Source of the DNA: Clostridium sp. Cult2
Lineage (GTDB): Bacteria; Bacillota; Clostridia; Tissierellales; Tepidimicrobiaceae
Length of the DNA: 64,000 bases
NCBI RefSeq assembly: GCF_021655075.1
Contig: NZ_PPXX01000102.1
Location: forward strand, 1 to 64,000
Direction: 5' to 3'
Below the pieces are notes generated by a model. The model saw only the letters and a list, made by a program, of their open reading frames with translations, searched no databases and was not told the origin of the DNA. Below are positions 34,976-43,333 of this stretch, piece by piece; within the stretch, counting starts at the first letter, position 1, and the number at the start of each line of letters is the position of its first letter. A program made the position numbers and the translations under genes.

Positions 34976-35205
34976 CTCTTTCTATTTCTTCTCTTACGTG
35001 GAGTAAAATGTTTAATTCTAGATGTTTTTTTCTTTTCATTTTCTACTCTAGTTAAGATACTCCCATATATGAAAGCCCTTTCTTTATCATCTATTGGATC
35101 ATTAATAGTGCATTCCCCTGATAGTACTTTTGGTCTTATTCTTAATTTTTGTAAGGCAAAGTGAGCCAAATTAAACTCTGGGTCACCTTGCCTTATTCGT
35201 TTTTT
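34972..35205 (-). CDS. Frameshift extension of the tail-assembly chaperone (-1 frame)
   Basis: This -1 frame is open from the slippery site at 35205-35199 to the stop at 34972 (KKRIRQGDPEFNLAHFALQK, then LRIRPKVLSG and a very basic end TPRKRRNRKR). Read alone it would need a TTG start without an RBS, so it is best seen as the second half of a fusion with the upstream chaperone. In lambda the equivalent gpT part recruits the tape-measure protein. Confidence 0.75.
   Translation of the reverse strand, partial: KKRIRQGDPEFNLAHFALQKLRIRPKVLSGECTINDPIDDKERAFIYGSILTRVENEKKKTSRIKHFTPRKRRNRKR
35153..35205 (-). promoter_or_regulatory. Programmed -1 ribosomal frameshift signal
   Basis: The zero frame reads GTA AAA AAC GAA TAA, giving the heptamer A AAA AAC at 35205-35199, one codon before the stop. 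Four bases later AAGGCAAGGTGA (35194-35183) pairs with TCACTTTGCCTT (35164-35153): 12 bp including one G-U, with CCA/TGG able to extend it inside the loop. Slippery site, spacer and stem fit the standard -1 frameshift model. Confidence 0.85.
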
Positions 35206-35600
35206 ACTTCTTCAATATCATCATTTATATCTTCATCAAAACCACTTAGCTCCTGTATTGCTTCAACAAGCTCAGCGTATTCTCCCGCATATAACATCTT
35301 TTGTAATAAATTGGAAGCCCCTAGTACTCCATAAGCTTTTTGTAATTCGGCATTGGTTAAATCAGGAAACACAACAGCATCAGCTGTCAATTGTGCTATA
35401 TACTCAGGCCTATCAAAAGATTGAACTCCTGTTTTTTTATCTTTTGTTGTAAATTTTTTTATTAACTTTTTATTCTCTTCTTGTGAAATAGGTTTAATTA
35501 CAAAAGGCACTGGCTTGCCACCTTCAACAAATCTATTTGATATTACTACCTCCTTATTTTCTGCTTTTATTGGATTCAAAAATGCACTTAATGAACTCAT
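35193..35600 (-). CDS. Tail-assembly chaperone, XkdN type (zero-frame product)
   Basis: The 135-residue product (SSLSAFLNPIKAENKEVVIS ... FVIKPISQEENKKLIKKF) matches the XkdN-like family found between the tail tube and tape-measure genes. It ends in an acidic helix (FDEDINDDIEEVKNE). A minority of ribosomes should shift near its end to make a longer protein of about 210 residues. Such pairs (G/GT in lambda) coat the tape measure during tail assembly. Confidence 0.87.
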   Translation of the reverse strand: MSSLSAFLNPIKAENKEVVISNRFVEGGKPVPFVIKPISQEENKKLIKKFTTKDKKTGVQSFDRPEYIAQLTADAVVFPDLTNAELQKAYGVLGASNLLQKMLYAGEYAELVEAIQELSGFDEDINDDIEEVKNE

Positions 35601-35630
35601 ACTTCATCTCTCCTTTTTTTACATAAAATT

Positions 35631-35656
35631 AAAGCACTTACTTTAGTAAGTGCTTT
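35631..35656 (-). terminator. Terminator after the lipoprotein gene
   Basis: AAAGCACTTACT and AGTAAGTGCTTT form a 12-bp perfect hairpin with a 2-base loop. On the minus strand it is followed by AATTTTA, a moderate U tract. It would end the lipoprotein transcript before the XkdN-like gene, though the tail operon must read through it. Confidence 0.65.
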
Positions 35657-35702
35657 TAAGCCTATGCTTATTTTGTGTATTAATTACTTTGTAGAACTTT
35701 GA

Positions 35703-36257
35703 TTAGAAATAATTTAAATTAAAGGTTACTTTTATTTCTTCTATTGAACTTTCTTCTTCATCGATGCCGATACACCAAATTTCTGCCACTTTGTCTGATA
35801 CAGGGCTATATCTCAGAGCATATCCTGTATTTTCAGTTCTTTTTATTCTGTCATAATCTACTGGGATGTTTAACATATGGAAAATACTTTCTTCAGAAGA
35901 AAATTCAATTCCCTTTCCATCAAAATCGTAGTATTTTTCAGAATAAATATTCATTCTGACTACGGAGTCATCTGCAATGAAAAAGGCATAACCGTCATAG
36001 TTATAAATTTCAATTAGAAACTCTCCCCTATCTGTTAAATTATTCCAATCATCTTTTGAATTTGGTTCCCCCATTATCTCAATAAGCTCTTTAGAAGATA
36101 TTCTTGAAAATTGATTAACATCGATATAAATCGAATCTTCATCAATATAATTTTTATCTTGACTTAGAACGTCTGCATCGGCACCATTATCTTGACTTTC
36201 GCACCCAATTAATAAAATGGAAAAAACTAATAATATAACTAATATAACCTTTTTCAT
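35703..36257 (-). CDS. Predicted lipoprotein inserted in the tail operon
   Basis: From the ATG after GAGGGGTGG the 184-residue protein begins MKKVILVILLVFSILLIGC, a lipoprotein signal with the cysteine of the lipobox (LLIGC). After cleavage it would sit on the outer face of the membrane. The rest is acidic and rich in aromatic residues (DGYAFFIADDSVVRMNIYSE). I recognise no domain. It lies between the tube and chaperone genes, a place normally without extra genes, and has a private promoter and terminator, so it is probably expressed in the lysogen. Superinfection exclusion is one possible role; that is inference. Confidence 0.78.
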   Translation of the reverse strand: MKKVILVILLVFSILLIGCESQDNGADADVLSQDKNYIDEDSIYIDVNQFSRISSKELIEIMGEPNSKDDWNNLTDRGEFLIEIYNYDGYAFFIADDSVVRMNIYSEKYYDFDGKGIEFSSEESIFHMLNIPVDYDRIKRTENTGYALRYSPVSDKVAEIWCIGIDEEESSIEEIKVTFNLNYF

Positions 36258-36289
36258 CTTACCACCCCTCAATTAATGATTTTAATGTC

Positions 36290-36295
36290 ATTATA
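36290..36295 (-). promoter_or_regulatory. Candidate promoter of the lipoprotein gene
   Basis: TATAAT at 36295-36290 on the minus strand lies about 35 bases before the lipoprotein ATG. The sequence 17 bases upstream (TGGTAA) is a poor -35. The perfect -10 in a short intergenic gap inside a tail operon is the reason for the call. Confidence 0.45.
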
Positions 36296-36323
36296 TCAAA
36301 GGGTGGTATCATTTACCATAATA

Positions 36324-36791
36324 TTATAAACTATCTGGCAAGTTAAAGAAACTCAATCCCTCAATACCATCGAATGTAATATCTGTATCAAAAGTAATTG
36401 GGTCGTCTGAACTATCATCTAAATATGCAACAGGTATTGTAGTAGGAATCACATTAGTTAGCACTACCTCTTGTTTTCCAATAGTGGATGCTGGATCATC
36501 ATTCATAACTTGTAATGTTAATCCTCTATATCTGCCAGTTTTTAAATAATTTAAGGTCTGCCTTAACATATCGGAATTAGCAAAGTGCATAGTCATAGAA
36601 CCAGTACCCTCAGCCCCAACTACTTTGTGTTGTGTCATTCTTGTCCCCAACATCCTTTTAGCAATTGTAACTAAATTAATGCTAGCACTCAAAGCAGACA
36701 ATTCAAACAGTTCTCTATTAGAACCATCTATTGTTGCATAAGCCTTTCCTTCATGGCTAGATAATGTGTCTTGTAATCTCATAGTATCCAT
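36324..36791 (-). CDS. Tail tube protein, XkdM type
   Basis: The 155-residue protein matches the XkdM/DUF2001 tube family: EGKAYATIDGSNRELFELSA near the start and RGLTLQVMNDDPASTIGKQE in the middle. Tube subunits polymerise inside the sheath and are pushed into the cell wall. It follows the sheath gene with an 18-base gap, as in PBSX. Confidence 0.9.
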   Translation of the reverse strand: MDTMRLQDTLSSHEGKAYATIDGSNRELFELSALSASINLVTIAKRMLGTRMTQHKVVGAEGTGSMTMHFANSDMLRQTLNYLKTGRYRGLTLQVMNDDPASTIGKQEVVLTNVIPTTIPVAYLDDSSDDPITFDTDITFDGIEGLSFFNLPDSL

Positions 36792-36809
36792 CTACTATAA
36801 CCTCCTTTC

Positions 36810-37853
36810 CTAGGATAAATTAACTGTAATATATATCTTTTCAACACTATCTACTGGTTGGATGTAACAATCAATGACAACTGCATCTGTATCAGTTCCA
36901 GGATTAACCGTAACATCTTCAGGTTCAAAGTTTTGTATAGCATTCATTCTCTGTAATTCATTGAAGTACTCAATTAGTGTAGCCCTGAGAAGGGATCTGC
37001 CATCTTCATTATTGTTTACTTTTCCAACATAATTAGACTCGAATATTACTGTAATGTCGTTGTTGATACCATCAATGGTCCTAATAACCCTATTCTTAGT
37101 AAACTGTTTGCCTTTATCTACTGTTACTGTAGTAAGTGAGTTGATGTCGTATACTGCTGTAACATTTTGAGCAGTATCAACCTTGAATATAAATTCTCCA
37201 GCAGTAATAGCATTTTCCATTTCAGTCTTAGTCATTCTAGGTACTACATCAATTGCGCCTACATATTTTCTTCCAGTGTTGGATTGATTTATATTTGCTC
37301 CTGCTGTAACTCCTGCTACCCATGCAGTAGCTTCAGCTGCAGTTAATTCAGTCCCATCTGCTAATTCAACTCCTTGGCTTACATTGATTATACTTTCGTC
37401 ATCAGCTACGTAATTGGCTAATACACCTTGGATTTTAACACCTTCAGTTTCTCTCATAGCATTAATCCATGTAGCTATAGCAAGTTTATTTGATTCATAT
37501 GCTACATCATCATAAGGATAACAAATAATATTGAATATCTCTGTTTTCAGTGCAGCTAATGCAGCAGTAATTTCTGCTTCTGTATGTGCAGCTCCTAAGT
37601 TATAGACTAATACTGTTTTTGCTCCTTTTAAAGCTTCGTTTACAAGTAGCTTATCAGCTTTTGTAACACCATCTGGATATTCATTTTCTGTTGCTGTAAC
37701 TCTGTAAATATCGCCAGCTAAACCTACACTCATTTCCTGTAATAAAACAACAATGCCCCTATCACCCACTGTTATGGATAGTGGAGCATTGGTTAAGAAA
37801 TTAATATAAGCGCCAGGTAATATTTTATTTTGACTAGTCCATGTTCCTGCCAT
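36810..37853 (-). CDS. Tail sheath protein, XkdK type
   Basis: The sheath contracts to drive the tube through the envelope. The 347-residue protein starts AGTWTSQNKILPGAYINF, shows the insertion domain, and ends with the conserved handshake strands (VDSVEKIYITVNLS) that link neighbouring subunits. Segments such as TVDKGKQFTKNRVIRTIDGI NNDI are typical. This gene makes the particle a contractile-tailed (myovirus) phage. Confidence 0.93.
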   Translation of the reverse strand: MAGTWTSQNKILPGAYINFLTNAPLSITVGDRGIVVLLQEMSVGLAGDIYRVTATENEYPDGVTKADKLLVNEALKGAKTVLVYNLGAAHTEAEITAALAALKTEIFNIICYPYDDVAYESNKLAIATWINAMRETEGVKIQGVLANYVADDESIINVSQGVELADGTELTAAEATAWVAGVTAGANINQSNTGRKYVGAIDVVPRMTKTEMENAITAGEFIFKVDTAQNVTAVYDINSLTTVTVDKGKQFTKNRVIRTIDGINNDITVIFESNYVGKVNNNEDGRSLLRATLIEYFNELQRMNAIQNFEPEDVTVNPGTDTDAVVIDCYIQPVDSVEKIYITVNLS

Positions 37854-37865
37854 ATTCTCACTCCT

Positions 37866-38273
37866 TTAAATGTTTGTATTCGTTTGTTGTTGCTGCATTA
37901 GTATTCTTAAATCTTTTTTAATTTCTGAATAATTTATATCAAGTGTAAAATGCAGCACATTATCTGTTATTGTAGCCTGCTTATTTAGAACTCTGTAAGT
38001 TCCTATTAAATCAAATTCTCTAAATAAATTTAATTGAACACTTAAACAATCCTCTTTAATTTCTGTAGTTCTACTATTGCTGAAATAGGCTATATCAAAG
38101 GAAAGTAAACTTTTAAATTTAGTGTTAAGCCTTTTACTGTAATCTTGATCAATTAAGGTGATTAGAAAAGATGGTTTCTTGAAGTTTTGAGGAATATCTT
38201 CATCATAAATTGTATAATTTGGATATAACACAAGTAATTTGTTCACTATTTCTCGCTTTACACTATTTATCAT
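37866..38273 (-). CDS. Tail terminator-like protein
   Basis: The 135-residue protein (MINSVKREIVNKLLVLYPNY TIYDEDIPQNFKKPSFLITL) fits the small terminator/neck family encoded just before the sheath gene in Xkd-type phages. It would cap the tail after assembly. It overlaps the HK97-gp10-like gene by 11 bases. The assignment rests on the N-terminal pattern and position. Confidence 0.72.
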   Translation of the reverse strand: MINSVKREIVNKLLVLYPNYTIYDEDIPQNFKKPSFLITLIDQDYSKRLNTKFKSLLSFDIAYFSNSRTTEIKEDCLSVQLNLFREFDLIGTYRVLNKQATITDNVLHFTLDINYSEIKKDLRILMQQQQTNTNI

Positions 38274-38679
38274 GTTTTCTATTCACCCTTTCAACTTCTT
38301 TTTTAAACTCTTTTACCAATTCTTTATCTATCTTGCCTATAGCTTTTTCTAGCATAAATTGACCTTTTACCCAGCCTATAGTTTCACCTTTTTTGTTTAC
38401 AATTCTATGGCCATAATTTACGTACGAGCTGTAGTCTGCAGAGTTAACCATTGATTTTTCGGCACCATTTTTAGTTTTCTTTGCTGGGTTAGCCCTCCAA
38501 CTCCTTCTCATAAAACCAGATACAACGTTAGTATTCTCTTTAGCTACCTTTACACCTTTATTCACTGCCTTATTTAACACTTTTATATCTATATCTCTTA
38601 TGTCATCAAACATTGCTTTAAGATCTTTCCTATATTGTTCAATAAAAGCCTTATTCCTTCGATAGTTACTACTTGTCAT
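38263..38679 (-). CDS. HK97 gp10-like neck/tail protein
   Basis: The 138-residue product shows the gp10 pattern: LKAMFDDIRDIDIKVLNKAV NKGVKVAKENTNVVSGFMRRSWR, then SADYSSYVNYGHRIVNKKG. It is strongly basic. These proteins join tail and connector. It sits in the head-completion block between the connector and the tail terminator. Confidence 0.85.
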   Translation of the reverse strand: MTSSNYRRNKAFIEQYRKDLKAMFDDIRDIDIKVLNKAVNKGVKVAKENTNVVSGFMRRSWRANPAKKTKNGAEKSMVNSADYSSYVNYGHRIVNKKGETIGWVKGQFMLEKAIGKIDKELVKEFKKEVERVNRKHDK

Positions 38680-39014
38680 ATAGTGTCAGTCCTTTTTACT
38701 CTAAACTCCATATGGTTTGTATATGGGAAACCTTCACCTACATCAAGTGTTACCTTTTTACCATTTCTTTGAGTTACTACAATCCTATCACCTTCTTGTA
38801 AATCTGTTTCTAGACTGCAAAATAAAGTGTATGAGTTAACTAAAGTAGGTACTCCATCTTCCCCAGCATCAGCTAATGAACCTTTGCTGTATTGGCATCT
38901 AATATTTTCATGAATTAATTTTTCTCTGTTTTTAGTGACTCCATTTTCTATTACTTCAAACCATCTATATATATCCATTCTATCTCTCCATAGCACTTCA
39001 AAAGGACTTTTCAT
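38676..39014 (-). CDS. Head-tail joining protein
   Basis: The 112-residue, beta-rich protein (DRMDIYRWFEVIENGVTKNR, LFCSLETDLQEGDRIVV) resembles the XkdH/YqbH-like head-closure (stopper) family. It has ATGA-type overlaps with its neighbours, as expected for neck proteins made together. Confidence 0.8.
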   Translation of the reverse strand: MKSPFEVLWRDRMDIYRWFEVIENGVTKNREKLIHENIRCQYSKGSLADAGEDGVPTLVNSYTLFCSLETDLQEGDRIVVTQRNGKKVTLDVGEGFPYTNHMEFRVKRTDTI

Positions 39015-39352
39015 TTTCTTGTCCTCCTAAACTGTTGTAATGTTTTCTTATCTCTGTCAGATAGACCATAGATGGTTTCCTTTGAGGTTTTATCATCTAC
39101 ATTGTAGGTAATAGATGTATCTCCTTCTTTAATGGATTTAATGTCAAATACAGATGTTGTCCCGTTTTCCGCTTCATAGTCAATGATTGATTTGACTTTT
39201 TTTCTAACATATGGCTCTAATTCAATTGGTAACTCTTTTAAATTACAATAGTTTAATGCGTCTTGAATTACATCCTTTATAGTCAAATCTTTAGTATCAT
39301 CTACAATATTCAAGTTTGATTTTACTATACCAACTAATTCATCTGCAAGCAC
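39011..39352 (-). CDS. Head-tail connector (adaptor) protein
   Basis: The 113-residue protein begins MLADELVGIVKSNLNIVDD and has a helical core with LEPYVRKKVKSIIDYEAENG, typical of the DUF3199/YqbG-like adaptor family that binds the portal. It is the first neck gene after the capsid block. Confidence 0.82.
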   Translation of the reverse strand: MLADELVGIVKSNLNIVDDTKDLTIKDVIQDALNYCNLKELPIELEPYVRKKVKSIIDYEAENGTTSVFDIKSIKEGDTSITYNVDDKTSKETIYGLSDRDKKTLQQFRRTRK

Positions 39353-39383
39353 TGTATCAACTCCTTTAAAAAGGGAGCTGATA

Positions 39384-39680
39384 TTATTCAGCCCCCTCTA
39401 ATTTTTTATTTTTATTATCAGTTTTTACCGGATCATCATTTTCAAAATTTTCTATTTCCGTTAAAGCTTTGATTAACTCTTCTTTTTTCATATTACTATA
39501 ACCTTCAATACCTTTTTCTTTAGCAATTTCTTTAAGCTGAGATACTTTTAGGTCCTCTAATTTATTTGATCCATCTAATTGGTCTTCTACTTTTTTTACA
39601 TCTTCAATCTTTTTCTTCTCTTCAAGCTTCCTTTGTTTTGCTAGCTCTCTTCTCCTACGTTGAAATGCTGTAACCGACAT
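39384..39680 (-). CDS. Small phage protein with Rho-N/SAP-like domain
   Basis: The 98-residue protein has a basic N-terminal coiled region (RRRRELAKQRKLEEKKKIE). A Rho N-terminal-like helical motif follows at about residues 42-75 (LEDLKVSQLKEIAKEKGI, NMKKEELIKALTEI). The domain binds nucleic acid or protein in other contexts. Related small genes often follow the capsid gene. Its role is unknown. Confidence 0.72.
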   Translation of the reverse strand: MSVTAFQRRRRELAKQRKLEEKKKIEDVKKVEDQLDGSNKLEDLKVSQLKEIAKEKGIEGYSNMKKEELIKALTEIENFENDDPVKTDNKNKKLEGAE

Positions 39681-39718
39681 ATTATCCCTCCTTGAAAAGA
39701 GAGGCAGTAAAGCCCCTC

Positions 39719-40699
39719 TTATCCATTTGTCACCATTGCCACCATACGGATATCTTTATCTTCATATACCTTCTCCCAGTTAGCTGCTAAAGCTAATTCT
39801 GCATTAGTAGGTGCAACTTTTGCAACAGTATTATTAGTAAACTTAATTCCTCTAGGATGTAGTACAAAATGCTTCCTGTTGATTAAGATGTCTTCACCAG
39901 CCAATGTATCTCTATCTGTTTCAGTAGGAACTTCTGGAGAACCTTCCCCATATCCTATTGCACCATTGCCAAATAGGTAAGTAGTATATTTCTTACCAGA
40001 AGTAGTACCAGCTTCTACTGGAACGCCATCATCAATTATAATTCTCTTACCTAAGTAAGCCTTATAGAGCACTCTACCCGTTTCGTCTCTTACGTCTTCT
40101 ACCAAGCCTTGTTTTACCATGTTGAAATACACTATACTATGCATAACAATACCTGTTAATACTTCATGAGCATCTCCAAGTTTAGACATCGTATCGACGA
40201 TTGCAGCACCAGAGATTATATTTGTATCTGTTGCATTTGCTCCGTCTTCAGTAGCAATATTGTTAATATGAGTTTCTGCTATTGCTGTGAATGCTCCCTT
40301 TAATGTTGCAATTAAAGCTGCTTGCATTCTTCTATTCCAGTAACCAGCTACTAAATTTCCTATTGCTGCCATTGGATCGTCGCCTGACATTGTTTTAGAT
40401 AAATCAGTAGTACTCCAGGCTTTACCTCTAAATAATTGTGTTGCCATGTCTTGCCCTGATGTTATTTTATCTGGCGTTAATGCCCAGCCTTCCGTATCTT
40501 CTAGGGATTCATCTTCTCCTGTAAGATCATTCCAGAAAGGCATATTGAAGTATCTATTACCTTCGTTTAATTTGCTTTCTAGTTCAGCCACTGGCTGAAC
40601 TATTCCAGATTGATATAATGCTGATAATTCATTTGTACGCTTAACGGTATATGGGTTAAATACCTCTGGTACAATTACGTCCGCTATTCTTGTAGTCAT
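39719..40699 (-). CDS. Major capsid protein
   Basis: The 326-residue protein has the pattern of the HK97-fold coat proteins of Xkd-type phages: N-terminal VIVPEVFNPYTVKRTNELSA LYQSG, GNRYFNMPFWNDLTGEDESL, a central ALIATLKGAF helix, and a C-terminal HFVLHPRGIKFT strand. It follows the scaffold gene with a 24-base gap. There is no N-terminal delta domain, consistent with a separate scaffold. Confidence 0.93.
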   Translation of the reverse strand: MTTRIADVIVPEVFNPYTVKRTNELSALYQSGIVQPVAELESKLNEGNRYFNMPFWNDLTGEDESLEDTEGWALTPDKITSGQDMATQLFRGKAWSTTDLSKTMSGDDPMAAIGNLVAGYWNRRMQAALIATLKGAFTAIAETHINNIATEDGANATDTNIISGAAIVDTMSKLGDAHEVLTGIVMHSIVYFNMVKQGLVEDVRDETGRVLYKAYLGKRIIIDDGVPVEAGTTSGKKYTTYLFGNGAIGYGEGSPEVPTETDRDTLAGEDILINRKHFVLHPRGIKFTNNTVAKVAPTNAELALAANWEKVYEDKDIRMVAMVTNG

Positions 40700-40723
40700 A
40701 ATTTAACAACTCCTTTTCTTTTA

Positions 40724-41350
40724 TTAGTTTGTGCTTGCCATTAATTGCTTAGCAAGTTCTGGATCCTCTTTTAATATCTTGCCCTGCTCTGTTAGATTGA
40801 AATGTTCTTTGCTCCAAGGATTTTTTATTCCTGGAGGATTGCCACCTATATTATTAGGATCTCTGCCCTTTATAACTGGTACGAATAAATCTTTGTACTG
40901 TTCTTTTAGAACTGCTAATTGTTCATCAATACCTAATACAGTTCCATCTTCTGCTACTGATAACTTAGTTTTATCGAACTTAGTTTCTAATAACTCTGGA
41001 TACTTAGTATCAGTTAATTTGCTTCGGATTGCAGATTGGATATTCATTTCACGAATTTTATCTTCATAATCCTTTTTCATTGTAGCAATTGTAGTTTCAT
41101 GAGTTTTGATAGTCTTTTGAAGTTCTTCGTTATCCTTATTATTTTTCTTTAAATCTGCTATGGTGTTATCTGCAGTTTCAAGTTTTTCTTTTAAATCATC
41201 TCTTTCAATCTTCAATTTGTTATAACGAATATCTATATTTTCTTCATTGGTCGTATAGATTTTATTTTCTTTCATAGAACTCATAATTGCTGCAATTTGT
41301 TCATCTGCCAATCCTTGTGCTTTTAAAATTTCTTCTAAGGTCATTTTCAT
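40724..41350 (-). CDS. Capsid scaffold protein, GP20 type
   Basis: The 208-residue protein is a long coiled coil in the middle (about residues 45-110: RYNKLKIERDDLKEKLETAD). The C-terminal capsid-binding segment reads GIDEQLAVLKEQYKDLFVP, NPWSKEHFNLTEQGKILKED. It guides procapsid assembly and is then removed. RBS GGAAGG lies upstream. Confidence 0.9.
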   Translation of the reverse strand: MKMTLEEILKAQGLADEQIAAIMSSMKENKIYTTNEENIDIRYNKLKIERDDLKEKLETADNTIADLKKNNKDNEELQKTIKTHETTIATMKKDYEDKIREMNIQSAIRSKLTDTKYPELLETKFDKTKLSVAEDGTVLGIDEQLAVLKEQYKDLFVPVIKGRDPNNIGGNPPGIKNPWSKEHFNLTEQGKILKEDPELAKQLMASTN

Positions 41351-41443
41351 TCTCCTTCCAAATTTACGGTTTTTTACAAGGTTTCGCCCTTGTGTGGTCT
41401 TTCAGTTTAACGTCATAAATACTAAAAAGACGATTTTAAATAT

Positions 41444-41465
41444 AAAAAATACACCTGTTAAGGTG
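41444..41465 (-). terminator. Terminator after the HEIIH protein gene
   Basis: CACCT and AGGTG (minus strand) form a short 5-bp hairpin with TAAC loop followed by TATTTTTTATA. It lies immediately after the stop of the gene ending at 41466. It probably gives partial termination within the head operon. The bases 41351-41443 hold no gene. Confidence 0.55.
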
Positions 41466-41786
41466 CTATTCTTCTTTCTTCTCAGTAAATATCTCAGGGT
41501 TATCTTTTATAACTTGATATAAACCTTTTGAAATCTGATCTACTATTGTTTCTTCTTCATCGTTTTTTAAATCTAGCTCTCTGTCATATACTATTCCATG
41601 GATAATCTCATGTAAAAAAGTTTGAAACTGTCCTTGTTCATCTTGCAGGGTTTCGTCTATGTTTATTTCTTTTTTGTTATAATCAATTTCCCCGTATGCT
41701 CTTAAGTTGTTAAGAAATATAGGTTCATCTGATACAACTACTTTGTATTCAACCCCACTAATTGTTATTGCTTCTGGTATATTCAA
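41466..41786 (-). CDS. Small phage zincin-like protein (HEIIH)
   Basis: The 106-residue protein has the zinc-protease motif HExxH in FLHEIIHGIVYDREL, with a short strand-rich N-terminal part (ITISGVEYKVVVSDEPIF, ANGEIDYNKKEI-like segment at about residue 30). Such small metallopeptidase-like proteins occur in Firmicute phages near head genes. The substrate is unknown; a role in head maturation is possible but not shown. Confidence 0.7.
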   Translation of the reverse strand: MNIPEAITISGVEYKVVVSDEPIFLNNLRAYGEIDYNKKEINIDETLQDEQGQFQTFLHEIIHGIVYDRELDLKNDEEETIVDQISKGLYQVIKDNPEIFTEKKEE

Positions 41787-42080
41787 TTAACCCCCCACCT
41801 TTTCATAAGTCATTTCAAATATATCTGGTTTACATGGATAAAATTCTCCTTTAACACCTTTAATGATATAATCACTTAAGAATGCTACATGAGTTCCTTC
41901 TAAAGTTTCAATGTAAATACATTGACCAGCTGGATTATCTTCGTTTTTAGCATCTTCATGATGTCCAAAATAAGCTTTTCTATAACTTTCTTTCTCTATC
42001 CAGTTTAATATTTCATGAAAAGTGCCCCATGTTAATTGCTTTGCTTCAATTACAACTGGTTTCTTTCTATATTTGGCCAT
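41787..42080 (-). CDS. Conserved small phage protein (KKPVVIEA start)
   Basis: The 97-residue product starts MAKYRKKPVVIEAKQLTWG and has a C-terminal FLSDYIIKGVKGEFYPCKPD IFEMTYE, the pattern of a widespread small phage protein that often contains a PGDYG-like domain. Its function is not known. It abuts the HEIIH gene with no gap. Confidence 0.7.
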   Translation of the reverse strand: MAKYRKKPVVIEAKQLTWGTFHEILNWIEKESYRKAYFGHHEDAKNEDNPAGQCIYIETLEGTHVAFLSDYIIKGVKGEFYPCKPDIFEMTYEKVGG

Positions 42081-42117
42081 TTTAATCCTCCTTCACATAT
42101 TTATTGTACTATTATTT

Positions 42118-42297
42118 CTAATATAAATTGCAATATACTTTTCCTGTCCCTTTGCAATTTACACATTTTTCTTTAAAATCTGGGCCTTCGAATATACCAC
42201 TTCCATTACAATCATCACAATCAATTTTAATATATTGCTTTTCCAAATCTTCTATTTCAATAGTTTTTATTTTTCCAAAAGTTTGCTTATATGTCAA
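42118..42297 (-). CDS. DnaJ-type zinc-finger miniprotein
   Basis: A TTG start 9 bases after GAGG gives a 59-residue protein. It carries CDDCNGSG and CVNCKGTG, two CxxCxGxG repeats that are the DnaJ zinc-finger motif, plus a terminal YCNLY. An in-frame TGA just upstream excludes a longer product. The repeats should bind one or two zinc ions. It may be a small assembly chaperone, but nothing shows that directly. Confidence 0.6.
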   Translation of the reverse strand: MTYKQTFGKIKTIEIEDLEKQYIKIDCDDCNGSGIFEGPDFKEKCVNCKGTGKVYCNLY

Positions 42298-42316
42298 TCT
42301 TCATATCCTCACCCAC

Positions 42317-43333
42317 TTAGACCACATATTTTTCATACCATTCTTTATATTTCATATTTGCTGGAACTTTATAAGTTTTTCCTTCTATATTCCTTGCAGC
42401 CCTTGTATCCTCTGAATAATCCTCGTCATCATAATATGGGACTGTTGTTGTCCTGCAAAATGGATGATATGGGGGAGCATTAACCCCAGTATTATAATCA
42501 TCAATATCATATATCTTTCCATCTTCACTTCTGCATATTTCTGATGTTTTGTTATCTAACGTTGCTAATATCTGATACTTTTCGATCCCATCCTCTTTAT
42601 AGGCTGCTAAGGTACCTTGCTCTATTATAAAGGACCCTTCTGTATGCAATAACCTATAAGCCTCATATTCTTTAGTTCCGAATTTCTTAGCAAAATCTCT
42701 TGATAATGTATTAGGATTTTTGCCCTGCACTAGCATAGTTGTAATAGATTCACTAAGTTGTTGTAACATATGGTCCTTTTGTTTCCATAATCTACTTGAA
42801 AAATTAGCTCCATTAAAGGGATATTTTATTAATTCTTCTATGGCTTTTGGATTAATCTGTGCAAATTCTTGATGAAAACCTTTATAAACGTCAATGTTGT
42901 ACCAGGTCCTATGATACGAATCTGAATATACTTCTTTTAGGAGTTTTTCACCTTTATGTTGGTATTCAATAGCATATAATTGCTGCAATATAGCATCTAT
43001 TTGTTTTTCTAATGCCTGGTATCTTGTAATCCTTGCCTTAATCGACATATTGTTAAGTTCTAGATTATACTCTCCCATATGCTTATTTACTTTAGCAATA
43101 AAGGCTTTTAAATCTCCTATTTCAACTCTGCTCAATAATTTCTGCGCATCTGCATAAGAAACTTTATTTTCATCAACGTATTCCATATAAAAATCGTTTA
43201 TAATTGATTTTATTTCTTTCTTAGCCTGTTCAAATGCTTTCTCTAATCCTTTGTAAAAAGAATTGATTTTCTTTTCTCCTGCTAAATACTTTTGCTCTTG
43301 CCTTTTTTCCCAATATGAATTATTAGGCATCAT
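42317..43333 (-). CDS. Minor head protein (Mu gpF/SPP1 gp7-like)
   Basis: The 338-residue protein has a helical N-terminal half. The C-terminal head-morphogenesis domain contains RLLHTEGSFIIEQGTLAAYK, EICRSEDGKIYDIDDYNTGV and APPYHPFCRTTTVPY. The Mu-F-type domain binds the portal and takes part in early head assembly and DNA ejection. It follows the portal gene through a 52-residue ORF with ATGA overlaps. Confidence 0.9.
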   Translation of the reverse strand: MMPNNSYWEKRQEQKYLAGEKKINSFYKGLEKAFEQAKKEIKSIINDFYMEYVDENKVSYADAQKLLSRVEIGDLKAFIAKVNKHMGEYNLELNNMSIKARITRYQALEKQIDAILQQLYAIEYQHKGEKLLKEVYSDSYHRTWYNIDVYKGFHQEFAQINPKAIEELIKYPFNGANFSSRLWKQKDHMLQQLSESITTMLVQGKNPNTLSRDFAKKFGTKEYEAYRLLHTEGSFIIEQGTLAAYKEDGIEKYQILATLDNKTSEICRSEDGKIYDIDDYNTGVNAPPYHPFCRTTTVPYYDDEDYSEDTRAARNIEGKTYKVPANMKYKEWYEKYVV

